Below are positions 26,645 through 40,949 of a DNA stretch of 64,000 nucleotides, piece by piece. Under the pieces are notes generated by a model that made no database searches, was not told the DNA's origin, and worked only from the letters and a program-made list of their open reading frames with translations. A program made the position numbers and the translations under genes. How positions within the stretch are numbered: position 1 is the first letter of the stretch; the number at the start of each line of letters is the position of its first letter. Origin of the DNA: Diphasiastrum complanatum (Eukaryota; Streptophyta; Lycopodiopsida; Lycopodiales; Lycopodiaceae); NCBI GenBank assembly GCA_029204225.1, contig CM055094.1, positions 16,147,595 to 16,211,594 of the forward strand, written 5' to 3'.

Positions 26645-27001
26645 TATGTATATATATATATATATATATATATCTAAAGAAGCGGACCCTGGGCGTGAAC
26701 GCGCGTCCGGAGACGCGGACGCACCCAGGGCACGTCCATCCCGGGCGCAATTTTTTTTTTTTCAGCTCAAGGCAGACGCTCGATGGAATGCAGGAGGAGG
26801 TCTAGTGAGTGTGCGGCACAGGGAGTCCACACAATGGAGGGGTACTTTGCCATAAGAAGATCTCCCATACCGCGACAGTTGGACGCATTGTCCGTCACAA
26901 CCTATCACGAACAGTTGATTCAATCAATGCACAACTTGAAAACACATTGCAATCAATTGAAAACTAATGAAACCTTTGTTAACACATTGCATAGTAAATG
27001 A

Positions 27002-27635
<634 letters not shown>

Positions 27636-27782
27636 CCTCACACACATAAACCATCACACACACCCACATCACCATCTTTCACACACACCCCTAAACCCTA
27701 AACCCACCCACACACACCCACATGCACACACACACTCTCTCTCTCACCATAGCTCTCTCCCTCTCTCCCTCTCTCACACTCA

Positions 27783-27784
<2 letters not shown>

Positions 27785-27865
<81 letters not shown>
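27785..27865. repeat. (CT)n microsatellite
   Basis: About 40 CT units, ending at the GC-rich hAT end. Confidence 0.97.
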
Positions 27866-27867
<2 letters not shown>

Positions 27868-28088
27868 GCGCCGGTTTGGGGTAGCGCGGTCTGCTGCCTC
27901 GCGGCTTGTTTATCTAATTTTTTTCTAAATGCATCCGGGTCCCGGACGCACGCCCGGGACACGGATGTGTCTGCGCCCGGACGTTGGACGAGTCCAGCTC
28001 AAAAAAGAAAAAATTGGACGCGTTTGACCTCGTGTCCAGGGGTCGGACGCGGACGCAAAATGGCCGCGCCTGGCCCAAATGCGCATGT

Positions 28089-28091
<3 letters not shown>

Positions 28092-28130
<39 letters not shown>

Positions 28131-28262
28131 ACATAGTATACATTATACCTAAATTTTATATATTTGTATATATTATGTATAATCTATATATACTATAACA
28201 TAGTATTTATTATGTATTATATATATATAATACATAAAATTTAGGTATAATATATACTATGT

Positions 28263-28300
<38 letters not shown>
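28092..28300. mobile_element. TA-rich MITE with long terminal inverted repeats
   Basis: ATTCAATACATAGTATA and TATACCTAAATTTTAT (28124-28162) recur as the reverse complement at about 28236-28270, with (TA)n outside each arm. It folds into one long hairpin. One arm recurs at 29033-29075. Confidence 0.6.
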
Positions 28301-28302
<2 letters not shown>

Positions 28303-28312
28303 TCATAGTGGC

Positions 28313-28995
28313 ACGTGGTACCGTCATTATGGTGCCGCCCAAAAATTCGCCGTACCAGGGCGGCACCATTTTTTAATTTTTTTTAAAAAAAATTTAAATT
28401 TAAAATAAAATAAAACAAGATTTAGTGGGCAATATGGGTATCAACTTGAAGCTCTTGATGAGAGCAGTGCATTTATGTAGGTTGCCGGTGCTTTCAGCTA
28501 CAAAATGTGTTAGACAACTAAATAATGCACCTCTCAGTTTAGTAGTCACTAGTTAACCGTGAGCTCAGATCCGTAAGGCCTCCGTTATGAGGAGAAGCCA
28601 TTATTGAGCACGGTTGTTAGTATAGGGTCTACTGTGAGACCATGATGGTTATGAGATGGCTAGATTACAGTTTCTATATAGCAGCAAGTCTTGGGGGGTT
28701 CGGGGGGCGGTAGTCCCCCGGCGGGGGGTTTGGGCCTTCCGACTCCCTTAGCGAAAACACACTTTTTGGTGTTTTGCATCCCCTTGGTCCTTTGGCTGTT
28801 CGCTCTCGTCAGAACCGGCAACCTGCATAAATGCACTGCTCTCGTCAATAGCTTCAAGCTGATACCCATATTGCCCACTTAATTTTATTTTATTTTATTT
28901 TAAAAATTAAAAAAATATTAAAAGAATCTATATATTATGGTACCGCGGATCAGTATGGATCCGCGGTACCGGGATCTGCGGATCTTGGTACCGCT
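28313..28995. mobile_element. inverted-repeat transposon with GGTACCG-rich ends
   Basis: Arms of about 75 bp at 28420-28496 and 28808-28883 are reverse complements with few mismatches (shared GTGGGCAATATGGGTATCA and GAGCAGTGCATTTATG). Outside them the arms extend through AT-rich runs to GTACCG/GGTACC-rich ends. The interior carries G/C homopolymer-like runs (GGGGGGTTCGGGGGGCGG near 28692). No transposase. The superfamily is unknown to me. Confidence 0.65.
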
Positions 28996-29002
28996 GGATC
29001 TA

Positions 29003-29041
<39 letters not shown>

Positions 29042-29075
29042 ACATAGTATATATTATACCTAAATTTTATGTATA
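29003..29075. repeat. second copy of the TA-rich MITE arm
   Basis: (TA)n followed by ATTCAATACATAGTATA and TATACCTAAATTTTAT, the same arm as at 28124. The second arm is not found. Confidence 0.6.
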
Positions 29076-29244
29076 ATATATATAATATACATATATACAT
29101 ATATCTATATATTATATAATTATGCTATACGTATAGTATATGTTATTTTTGTAGTATACATAACATATATTACACATCTATATGTAATATATATTTATGT
29201 TAGGTGTATATTATATGTTATTTATGTAATATACATAATATATA

Positions 29245-29246
<2 letters not shown>

Positions 29247-29300
<54 letters not shown>
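29247..29300. repeat. (CA)n microsatellite
   Basis: About 26 CA units. Confidence 0.95.
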
Positions 29301-30829
29301 TCGTTCAAAGCTTATAGGATCATGTTTTGCAGCAAGGACAAGAAAATTACTTGTGGGACACATGATCACAACCATGGATAGTAAAATGGTTGGTTTACCA
29401 TATATAGTAGCTACTTATCTTATTCTCATTAGCTGGTATATATTTTGAAAATTAGATCAAATATATTATTGTATATTAGATTGTTGGTTGTTTTGATTGA
29501 TCATCTATAAACAACATCGATAAAGATGTCAATCTCATAGCCAACGAATACAACACGGTCTTGCTCATTATCAAAGTCTTTAGTGTCAGTTTTGATGCCT
29601 CCAACAATGTTGTCCCCTTGCTCATCGATTTCTTTATCAAGTCTTTACTCTATCGTGGGGTCTCTTTGCGTATTTGAACGTTGGCATAGTCAAGAAGGTA
29701 ATGTTTCCTTTATGTCAGTTTAATCAGCAAATGTCCTCCATTGGCATACTTTTACAAAAAATGGAAGCTTGTTAGACATAATATAACAAACATAGTCTAA
29801 AGAAATGCTTGTTAGACATTAGCTAATGTAATAGCTAGGATTTAGTTAATGTAAAAGGGGGGTTTTAGAAACTACAAAATAGTTTCTAAAACCCGCCTTT
29901 TCCCTAAGAGCCAATGTGGCTAACCCTCTGCCATCGTTACCTTTGCGGTAGCTTTTGGCTTGTCATACTTATGCAATTCTCTTATGGCCTTTCTCAAGAT
30001 AAACATCTAGGTCTTTTTACTACAACCATATAATCTTGTTGGTCTACCAACCTTTTAGCAACCTTCTCAAGATTTTCACGATAATGAGACAAGTAATCCT
30101 TTAGCCTGTCCATTATCCATTTTTTAAATTATCAAACGACATCTCTCAGCCGAAGTCCTTGTGGAAAGTGACAATGATACACTCCTTTGACTCAAACTGC
30201 TGATTATACCAAATTGGGAGATGTTTGCTAATGTGGGAAAGGTGTCAATTGACAAGATCACTTCATGACTTAGCTATCCCTATCATCCCACATGTTTATT
30301 GCCCCATCTATGGGGACAAAATATGGGCAATTTCTGGATAGCATATCACTAGCATCTCAAGAAAAACTAGTGACACCTTTCATTAACTCTTCATAAGCTA
30401 ATTAGTGAGATTTAGGGGGGGTAAAGCTCACATCAATATTAGGGCCATTTCCTACTTCTCAAAGCCTACATTGCGTGCGCTTCCATTGGAGGAAAGGGTT
30501 TGTTGGTCGATGCTTGAGGTGTTTCCATCGAAGGCTTGGTCGTCAGACACCGTGAATGAGTAACTCATCCCGTCGGCCACCACTTCCATTGGCCATACTG
30601 GAATGAGCGACCAAAATGACAATGCTAATATCAATACACCTTTGGATGCAATGTTATATTGTTAATTGGTTGGAAGTGTAGTCTACCTCACTACCACTAG
30701 GCTAGATATCAGTTGGATTGGTTACTCACTTTATGATGTCGCCAACTCAAGATCATCAAAAGTTGTAAAAGGATCAATCCAATTTTGGTCTAGTTTATGG
30801 GAAAAAAAAAAAACACAGTCTTTTGACAT
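29301..30829. other. unassigned stretch
   Basis: AT-rich sequence with a small inverted repeat near 29865-29900 (GGGTTTTAGAAACTA and its reverse complement). It may include worn upstream pol of the Copia scrap that follows, but no motif is clear. Confidence 0.3.
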
Positions 30830-31260
30830 TGCTTGTATGTGTTGATGTTGTATGGATAATTGAAAATTAGCCATTGGTTATGTATTCAACTTAGCAATGA
30901 TTATTTTTCATGGTCAAGTAAAAAAAAACATTGCGTTATCCACTACACAAGCTGAGTATAAAACATTAATATTAGCAAGACAATAAATTGTTTGATTGTT
31001 AGGAGAATTTGGCTCAAATCAACTACATAGCACCACAATCTTCAGCGACAACCAAAGTGAAATACAACTAGCAAAGAATCAAGTCTATCTTGCATGAACA
31101 AAGCACATAGAAGTCAACTATAATTTTATATGTAAGAAGCTTGTACCCAAATAAATCGATGTGATACATTAGATAATATATTTATGCAAACAGAAAAATC
31201 TGAATATTGAAAAAAAAAGAGACTTTGTGTTTGTAAAATAAGCTAAAGCTCTAAGGAGCG
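30830..31260 (+). mobile_element. Ty1/Copia RNase H fossil
   Basis: The plus strand shows the ordered Copia RNase H signatures: ALSTTQAEYKTL, then FSDNQSEIQLAKNQVYLA, then TKHIEVNYNFICKKLV. This is the 3' end of a Copia polyprotein. Broken, with several breaks. No LTR was recognised beside it. Confidence 0.75.
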
Positions 31261-32879
31261 CGTCAGAATATCGGACCTAAATATATGATTCTTATGTTAG
31301 TTTTATGACTACTAAATTACGTAGCCCCAACTTGGTAGTAGTTAATTGTATTGGTCACATGTAGGTCAACTGTTTTCTAGCTTATGAGAACTCTTGTGTG
31401 ATGCTTATGGTGATTGCTCATAAAAGAATATATCTAGTTGATATACATTGCTTATAATATCAAATTTTTAAATAGGTAATGTGTTGACTCTAAATATTGT
31501 GAAAAAAGAACTTAATCTTTCAGAGGAACCAAAAATATGTGTTTAGATTTTTCATCATGGCATTGAAAAAAGTCTATAATTATATTGACATTTTTTTGTA
31601 TTAACATTCATATCTATAGGAATTTGATAGAATTTTAAAGTAAATATATCCTCAAGTGTCTTTACTCAATTGGAATTATTTCAATCTTGAGAATTTGGAT
31701 TCATAGCTAAAATATCATATATCTCTTCTTGTGATAAGTATCATGGATGTTTGTAGCAATTATATATTGTCTTGATTTCATGGTCATCTGTACATAGGCT
31801 TTATTTCACCAAATTGTAATTGATTTTCATGTTGATTATCCAACGAACATCTATACTTATATCAAGCAAAAGCCTTTCAATAAAGTAAGGACTACATAAT
31901 CCCTACTTCAAGAAGAATACAACTAAAGATAGTATATGAGAGTAGTAAATATCATCTCAAATCAAAACAACAATTTTTAAATCATGTATCAAGATCAAAA
32001 AATAAATTTCATCCACTTCACTTCACCACTCCTAAATCTCTCCTAGGTTATCCTTCCACCTCTCCTTAAATTAAGCATACTATGATGAAGGTGTCAATTC
32101 TTCTACCATCAATTTGTGTAGATAGTTTAAGTCTTTTTGGATGCTGCTCTAGCAATTCATTGATCTGTAAAAGCAAAGAAAGACAATCCATTTTTTGATT
32201 ACTCCACACGGTCTTACACTAAAGAACTATGTAGCTATCAATTTGGTACCTCATTTGCTTTATGTTTTGCAACCATATACATATTGGTTATTTTATTTTA
32301 TTTTTTATTTTTGCATCCGTTTATTTGAAATCGCGCCTACAACTTCTCCTTACTTGCTAATATGATGAACAATTTTGCATCTATATGATTTGAGAGAGAG
32401 AAATTTTTTTTAGCATTTATATTTTTGAATAAAGAAACATTCTCATCCCATTGAATACCCTTCTTTTCTTGAATAAAGAAACATTTCTCATCTCCATTGA
32501 ATACCCTTCTTTTTTTGCCAAGATTTAGCACATTCTAGAATTTCTTGACCCTGACATGGATATTTTATCATTAAGTATGTTTCTTTACTATTATGAATGA
32601 AAACAACATATCCTTAAGTAATTCTAGAGAGATCAATTGTCTCGGTCCAATCTTTATGCTCAGAATTTTAGGAATAGGTACTCTAGAATCTAAGTCTAAA
32701 TGTTAATCACAAGAAGAATTGAACTTAGATATTAAAATCTTATTTTAGTTCTAAAAAAAAGACAATGTTATATATTATTGCAATGTACAATGTAAACACT
32801 CATTGAGTTTTTCAATTTTGAAAAATCTAGACTAGTTTTTAGGTACATGTTTTTGACAATTGTTTGTGCCTTTATTTGA
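31261..32879. other. unassigned AT-rich stretch
   Basis: No gene seen. A 35-bp near-direct repeat (CCATTGAATACCCTTCTTTT near 32449 and 32493) is present. Confidence 0.35.
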
Positions 32880-35800
32880 TGTAATTTGGCCACTTGACCA
32901 AAATTGGTAGGATAGGGTGGTTCATAATTTTATTTTAGGGCTATATGACTCTAGTAAGAGGAGAGAGAGTCATCTATCACACCGATAAATAGGTTGAACG
33001 ACATGGAGAAAGTCAATCCTTTGTCCATTTTTGGTTTGCAGAGGATTTTGGAGAATATCTTAATTTTACATTAGTGTAAAGATTATGTTGCGTGCTTGAT
33101 GTACATGCTTTTTGATAAATTAAATGCTATCTTGATATTCTACAATCTATTAATAGAGACTTAGATTTAGATTTGAGTAGATTGTAAATGTCTTTTGATT
33201 CAGTTTGCTTTTAGTAAGTGATTTAGATCAAGCTAGCAAGCTAGTGAGTGAATTGTCTAACATAGAAGGATTTTGTGTTTAGTGGAATTGGATTTGAAAT
33301 TTTTAAGTGGTATCAGAGCTCGTTGGTAGGCAAAAATAATAAGTTTTTTTTATTATTTTGAGTAGAGCTTTGAGGCCAACCTAATTTCTAGCATGCTTTT
33401 ATGCATTTGTGTTGATCAAATCTTTACTAACACTTTGTTTTATTCATTAAAAAAATCTCTCTATTTGTTGAAGAGGTTGTGTACATTCAAGCTAACATTG
33501 TTCTTTCTAGTTTATAATTGACAATCTCCCTTTTGGATGAGCATAGCTCCCCTTGTGGATGAAATTTCTTCTTAAGTGATTTATTAATTTCCATGTGGAT
33601 GAGTTTTTTGCCAAATCTCTTGATCCTTGGCCTCTTCAAAGCAAGAAGGCTCACTAGGCTCAACAATGTGGCTCATAAGTGCAAGATTAACCCACTACTT
33701 ATCAAGTTCTTTTCTCCACATGTGGAGCGACACAGTTCTCCATGTCTACTAGATTCCGCTACCTCCTATTTTGCACTCTCCATCTACCTAGTGTGCTATT
33801 TAGATAGCTTCTACTGCGGTGACCCACTATGAGAGGAGTATGTGTCCCAAAAAATGTCCTTCTCTTTGCACTTTTCTCCAGCCACTTCCTTTTTACTAGT
33901 TCTAAAGAGTTTATCTCTCCTCCACCTAGCTTCATTGATGGGAGGCATGCCACATCCTTCATCTTCGATCACCTGTTCATCTGCAGCTTCATCCTCAATG
34001 AGGATCTTTGATAAATCGTCACTCTCTCTCTCTCAACACCAAATTCATCAAATACCACCTCTCTACTAATGTGCATGCGTACCCATTGGATAATGGCAAT
34101 TATACCCTTTGATTTGTTTATCATAACTTGTAAACATGCATTTTAGGGCTTTTGCTTGTATTTTGCTCCTCATTCTTAGGAATATGGACATATACCTTGC
34201 ATGTAGACCATCTACTCTTGGTTTCTTCCCACTGAATGCTTCCTCAAGAGTACAATTCTGCATAGCAACTATAGGGCTCCTATTTTGCAAGAAAACTCCT
34301 GTGTATACCACCTCGCCTAAAAAAGAATCTATAGCTCCCATGTCAGTCATCATGGCTCTAGCGGATTCCACAACTATAAAATTTTTCCTTTTCAGTACCC
34401 CATTTTGTTGAGGTGTATGAACATGTGCAAATTGGTGCTTAATTCCTTGCTTTTTGCAAAAATTGATAAATGCAATAGAGCGATACTCATGCCCTTGATT
34501 AGATCTTAACACCTTGATCTTGGCATTTGTTTGGTCTTCCACCAACACCTTGAAGTACTTGAAACACTTAAATGCCTTTGATTTATCCTTGATGGTGTAG
34601 ATCCATGTTCTTCTTGAGAAATCATCAATGAACGTAAAGAAGTAGAATGTTTCACCTATTGACATTGTTTTCATTGGCCCACACAAATCCGAGTGTACAA
34701 GTTCCAACACTCGTTTGGCTCTAGTTGGCCTCTCCTTGTCAAATGCTTCTCAATGTGACTTGCCTAGTATACATCCCTTGCAAATAGGTTCCTCTCGATC
34801 ATCCAAACTAGGCAGACCTGTCACCATCTTCAATTTTTGCAGCAATCTCAAACTCTTGTAGTTTAGGTGACCCAAGCGTCCATGCCACAAATCACTCTGA
34901 GAGGTTGTGGCATAGATGAAATCATTAAGGATATAGAGCTTGTTCAAGTTATGCTTAATGGCTTGTTGGATGATCATACTAATCTTGTACAAAGGTTTTC
35001 CATTCAAAAACCTTTGCCAAGTGTTGAAGACTTGCAAGAGGTCTTGGTGGCTGAGGAGCATAGGTTACAAGCAAAAGGTGGAGGCATGTCTACTCATTTT
35101 GGAGGAGAATAGACACGCTTCTCAAAGGGCAAGTTCAAAGAAAAAGACAAGAAAAAGGGGGGTTCAAGGAAGGCAATCTATATCATGGTGAGGCATCTTC
35201 TTTTGATGGTGAAAAGAAAGATAAGTCAAAGATAAAGAGTTTTTTTTGTGGCATAAAAGGACATTATAGTGAATGCTTCAAAAGGAAAAAAAAGAAAGAA
35301 GTAAGGCAATCTCACTTTAGATGAGGATGAACAAAATGTTTGTGATTTTTTCTGATGTCTTCAGCTTGTTAACTAAGGAAGGAAATATTGATACATGCTG
35401 GATTGAGAGTGGATCAAACTCTCACATGAGAAGGCACAAGGAATACTTCTCATCCTTGACAACTTTATGAAGGTGAAAGGAAGAAGGTCATCTACATGGC
35501 CAATGATGGTAAATGTGCCATAAAGGACATTGGAACTATTTCTATTTATCTCTCTACAAATAGGAATGCAAAGTTAGATAATATATTGCTCATTCCTTCC
35601 ATTAACTAAGCATATTTGTAGTGTGAGTCAAATGATTGACAAGGGTCTAGAAGTTGACTTTGTTGGTGATGCTTGCTTCATAAGTAAAAGAAGTACTTTG
35701 ACTACCAAAGGCAAGAGACAGGGAAAACCTTACAAACTTGATGCTTCTGTTATTGCAAAACAAGAATTTTTTTGTGGCAAAGCAGCAATCTACAAGTCCA

Positions 35801-38105
35801 GAGATGGGTGGTACAAGAGGTTGGGACATCCCAATTTCAAAGCATTAGAGGTAACGACAAAAAAAAAAGTTGTTCTTGGCCTTCCCAAGTCTCTTTGTAG
35901 CATCAATAAAGTTTGTGAGCATTTAACATTTTCAAAGTCACATAGGCTTCCATATGCAAGGTCCAACTCAAGATCTAGTATGCCTTTTCAAATAGTACAT
36001 TCAAATATTCATTCTACACAACTAGCAATGGAGGAGCAAGAGATGTATGTGACTTTTATTGATTATTTTAGTATATATACTTTAGTTTATCTTCTAAAAA
36101 GAAAAAATGATGTCTTTGATCTATTTTTCGAATTCAAGAATGCAATTGAAAATCAATTCAAGTACGTTTCTTTTCAATAGGTCATTGGATGGTAAGACTT
36201 CTTACGAGGTTCTTTTTGGTAAGAGGCCAAATCTCAAGAATTTTAAGATCTTTGGTTGTACTTGCTATGTCAACACAACTCTTGATGATAGGACCGAAGA
36301 GTATCCTTTATCTGGCTATAACGAAGTAACTAAATCTTTCAAATTTTATAATCCTTCCACTTGAAAGGTGATCATAAGTAGGAATTTTAACAATATTTGA
36401 TGAAGAAAATGTGCCAAAAGTTGATGTTGATGATGTAGTTCTTAACATTCTTGATGATGGCGGTGGATCTTTGGATGTTGATGATGGAGACCCCTTTCCA
36501 AGTGAAAATCCAAGAAGGTCATCAAGGCAAAGGGCAAATCCATTAAGAATCACTAATGATGAGAAGGCTGAGCAAGTTGTGGAAGCTACAAAATTTGCTT
36601 TCCTTACTTCTTTTGATGATCCTACTTGTGTAGTGGAAGATAGACAAGAAGATGTTTTTTCTACCTTTTGTCATGCAATCATTACAAGAGAGTCATGCAA
36701 TGGAGATATATATTGTGTGTCTATTGAGGGTTGGAGAAGAATCAAAGGGTGAAAAAAGATCTTGTTTGACACTCATCTTACCCTACTCTATTTCATGTTG
36801 GATGGAAATCATATAATCTTTCTCTTACTTTATGATAGTGACATTGTTCTTACTATGGCTAGTGAAAGGGGATTTGGCGTGATTTTGTATGATCTCAATT
36901 ACATGTTTGAGAGAGAAATTTTAAAGAGTTTAAGTCCTGTAAATTTTTTTTTGAGCAAAAGTTGTGATGTTCTTCCGGAAGAGTATGAGGATGTTCTTAG
37001 TTTGCTTCATCAACACCAAGTGGCAATTGGTGATTTGGAGCTAGAAAAAGGCATCAAGATGGAATTTAAATTAAAAGCATTGAGAATATATTTTTGTAGG
37101 TTGTTAAAGGTTTGGGGGAGGTCTCAAAGTGATAGAAAATAAATGTTACTCCTACCTTTCTCATCTTATTTCATGTATGACCAATTTCATCTCAACGTGT
37201 GGAAATTGTTAATGTTTAATGAAACTAATTTCATGGTTTGTCATCATATTGATCTTGAAGATAGACTCATGTTCTTTACTGGTTTTGTTGATTGAAATGT
37301 AGCAAAAATAAGCATCGTTAGGGCACTTATTCGCTCATAGGTTTCCAAGGTTTGAAGATCTCTTACGACAAGATGCTGATGGAGGCTCATTCATGGCATT
37401 TCATGTTGCAATCATCTCAAATCAAGTGCAACATAGAGGAAACAAGCAAGAAATCATTCATATCTTGATTTCACACATGTTTGATGCTATTTTATAGAGA
37501 TATCAGAGGTGGTAGCATGGAGGAACCCCTTCATTATGATTCTATGTACTTCTTCATGTAGAATTTTGATCTTGATATGTAAAATGTATAAGAGATAGTG
37601 AAGCATTTAATATGGATGCTATTCTCGATATCAATTATGAAATATTTCCATATTATATTTATAGTTGATGCTTAGAGGAAAGATAAATTTTTAAGGTGTT
37701 AATTTTTTAAGATAGAGAAAAAATTATGACGTGAAAATATAGAGTATATTTGAAGAAGGAATTGTGCAAAATTGTCAACATACTACTTGGCTATTTTGGG
37801 CAATTTAGAGGCCAATTTGTAAATAAACTTGAATATATTCTTTCGCACATGTGAATCCATTTTATAATACTAATTTTATATGGGTCCTAGTACCTTTGGT
37901 CATTAAGATAAACAAATGGCCTTTCTATTATGTAATTTGGCCATGTGGGCCAAAATTGGAAGGTTAGGGTTCATACTTTTATTTTAGGGCTATGTGACTC
38001 TAAAGAGAGAAAAAAGAGTCATATTACATACCTATAAATAGGTTGAAAGACATAGAATAAGTAAATACTTTGTCCAATTTTAGTTTGGAGAACATTTTGG
38101 GGGAA
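32880..38105 (+). mobile_element. Ty1/Copia fossil with both LTRs partly visible
   Basis: Left LTR 32880-33307 starts TGTAATTTGGCC and is followed by the primer site TGGTATCAGAGCT (33308-33320). A matching segment starting TGTAATTTGGCC at 37931 runs to about 38105 and is the 3' LTR. Inside, in Copia order: gag remains (about 34930-35110); a CCHC knuckle (CGIKGHYSEC, near 35250); protease (IESGSNSHMRR); GAG-pre-integrase and integrase (35623-36180, WYKRLGHPN and VTFIDYF); the linker (PRRSSRQRANP); and reverse transcriptase start (36800-36910, FLLLYDSDIVLTMAS). Clearly broken, with many breaks. The LTR copies are well diverged, so it is old. Confidence 0.75.
33830..34925 (-). mobile_element. 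second Copia fossil (integrase) lying inside the first, opposite strand
   Basis: The minus strand carries Copia GAG-pre-integrase (LWHGRLGHLNYKSLRLLQ, near 34870) and a long, well kept integrase region at 34066-34710 (LVHSDLCGPMKT, FTFIDDFSRRTWIYTI, HTPQQNGVLKRKN). The post-integrase linker continues to about 33830. It is better preserved than the plus-strand element around it, so it is probably younger. Only this central part is present. No LTRs or target duplication found. Confidence 0.8.
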
Positions 38106-40949
38106 GAGATGTACTCACTTGGAGTGAGGTACAAAGGGGGAAAGACAAGTATGGACTTTGTCAATTGTAGGTTTTTAGAGGTTTTCGTTACTTCTTGATT
38201 GAAAAAATATTGGAGAATCCCTATTGTTTGGATACTTAGAGGCATAATGCAAACTACTAATATGTTTGAACTATCTATTTTTTCATACATTGAAGGTTAG
38301 AAAAAGGCATGGAAACCTTGGAATTGTTTCCAAGGAGGAGCTATATCAATTGTGTGTTCATGGCACTTTGAAATGTATCTTCATCAAAGAAGTCTTATCT
38401 TAGTTATGGTAAGCATCGACCGTGATTTTTTTGGCCAAGTTGAGTTTGAGAGGGACTATGAAAAAGTGTTCCAAATTGGCAAATATCAATTTGAGGTCTA
38501 AATATAAAAAATCGATTAGTTTGACAAGGTTCAAAGTGGAGACCACATGTGTGAAAATTATGTGGAGGGAGTTGAGTTGCTTCAAGTGACATTCTTTTAT
38601 TGTTTCATGTACATATTTGATTTGACTATGTGGTCATTGTCAAGCTAGTCAATCTAGACCATTGATTTGATGGATGGTGGAGGGCTTAACTCTACTTCTA
38701 GAACCTTCATAATGTGTCCTACTATAGTTATAAATAGTCGAACATGTTACCATTTTAGTAGTTTATGTACATACCTCATTATGGTAAACATATTGGAGGA
38801 GAAGATTGAAGTCTACATTGTGTAGAACTCCCTACGTTGTCTTGCTTGTGTGAATGATTAATATGACCTATTTTTTACATTATGAATGATATGCTCTCAA
38901 TTTTTTGACATAATTAAAGTTTCTTATCACATTTGATCTACTTGATTAGTTTAAAGATCTTTTACATTTCTATATCTTGACTAGGTTTCAAAGTTAAAGA
39001 TTGTGTAGACAATCTTGGCACATTTAGGTTTGTTCCTTTATGCAGTAAATTTTACATGGTAGCTTAGTTTGATGATCTTTCAAAATTATTCAAGTGATTC
39101 TTTTGTGTTTGTGCAAGGTTTAGGTCATTATCAAAAGGGTGAAGCTAGAAAGACAATATGTGATGCTTGACATCAAAGTTTTGTTGTAGGATTTTGTCCT
39201 GAAATAGGCATGATACCCTTTTTATTTCCCCCCCCTATTTTTAAGGTGATTTTGAGCCATATTTCATTAGTAAAAATTCATATCCAGGTTTGATTTCCAT
39301 TTGGTAGTGATTTGAGTCTAAATCACTACATTGCCTTGTTGCCAATGTTCATAGAAGTCTTTCAATTTTCTTGATATTTTATGATCTCTTATAGATGTTT
39401 AGTATCTATTCTCATACACATTCTCAAGCTCAATCATACTTCTAGATGGTGTAGATGAGAAAAAATGTAGGATGTTTTGTGAGATTGTGCATTTGTCTTA
39501 CTTTGGTGAGGATGTTGGATGTGCTAAGTATGTCATGAATAGGTTGCCAAGAGAGGCCTTTTGGTGAGAAATTTACTCATGAGAGGAGAGAAAATGAGAG
39601 GGGTGAAAATGAGAGAGAAGATTTTGTGGAGTCAAGTCAAGTCCTAAGGTTGTTGATCTTGTGAATATCAATGAGGTTGAATCAGTAACATATCCAACAT
39701 CTATTCTAAGGAGTGCACATAGGGAAAGCAATACGTGTTTTCTACTAATCCTTGTGGATGGTTTCTATTTGTTTGTATTATACTCTTGGTAGATATTTGG
39801 TGGATCTTGGTGACTAAGAAGAGAAAGACCTTATCATAAATCTTGGTGGTTAGCAAGAATGGAAGGACCTGATCAACCAAAGTTTGGAAAGACTCAAGCT
39901 AGCATTCAAGATGATCTTCTCTTTGATTTATAGACCTTGAAACTTTCAGTCATATCAAAGGTTTTTCAACTCAGCATTAGTAGGGTGCTCTAGTTTTTTG
40001 GATAATTGATCCAATTTTTTGTCAAAATTTAAATCTACTTCAGCACATTGTTGATATGACATATGCATGTTTTTAATTATTTTTTAATGCCACTTTTTGA
40101 GGTTTTCTTGAGAAACCATTTACATGAAACTCTTTATGGACTCATTTTAACGTTGTCAGTTTTGGATACAAGGTTGTATGAGTCATAGACTATGTGTATT
40201 GATTCGCATCTTGTTCTAGATGTGACTAGTTGGCATTTGCAATATTTGATGCACACACATGGCAAGCATATATATTCGATATGCTCAAAATTTTCAATCA
40301 TGTAGTATGCAGAGGGTGGGCATGGGAGATGTAGCCAAGTACTATAAGCTACAATCGAAGAGCTTGAAGGGTTCATAAAAATGAACACATTTGAAAATGG
40401 TGGTTCTCTTTCAAGAACAACTAAAATAAGTGGTTTCCTAGTCTATTGAATGCAAAACTACTATGTTGATATAGATGATTATTTCTAGATTCAATTAGCT
40501 AAGATATCTCGGGTTAGCTTATTAAGTTAGTTTGATCAAAATGCATATCTTATTATTGTCTTGCTTGAATATTTCATAAACGATAATAAACTTTCCATAC
40601 TTTCCTAAGGGGGTTGATGTATGTATACATGAAAAGACTCACTACTATCTTATAAAATGCTATGAAACATTGCAAGAATCAATGGCTCATTACTACCTTA
40701 TAAAATGGTATACAAAATTGCAAGCTTAAAACACGTATTGCTTTTCGTACAAAATGCCACACACAATCTCAAAGTTGTAAAATTCCCACAGTCCTTTTTT
40801 TGATAATTTTTGATCACTTTCTTCACATTCATTTTGCACCAAAGTGTAGGACAAGGCTTTCTCTTAATTGTATGAGTGACATGAGATTGAAAATGAAAAG
40901 GTGTAGCTGCACATACATATACATAATGCAGCCCTCAAATTTTTGAACT
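38106..40949. other. unassigned AT-rich stretch
   Basis: No gene, RNA or repeat pair recognised. Confidence 0.4.
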
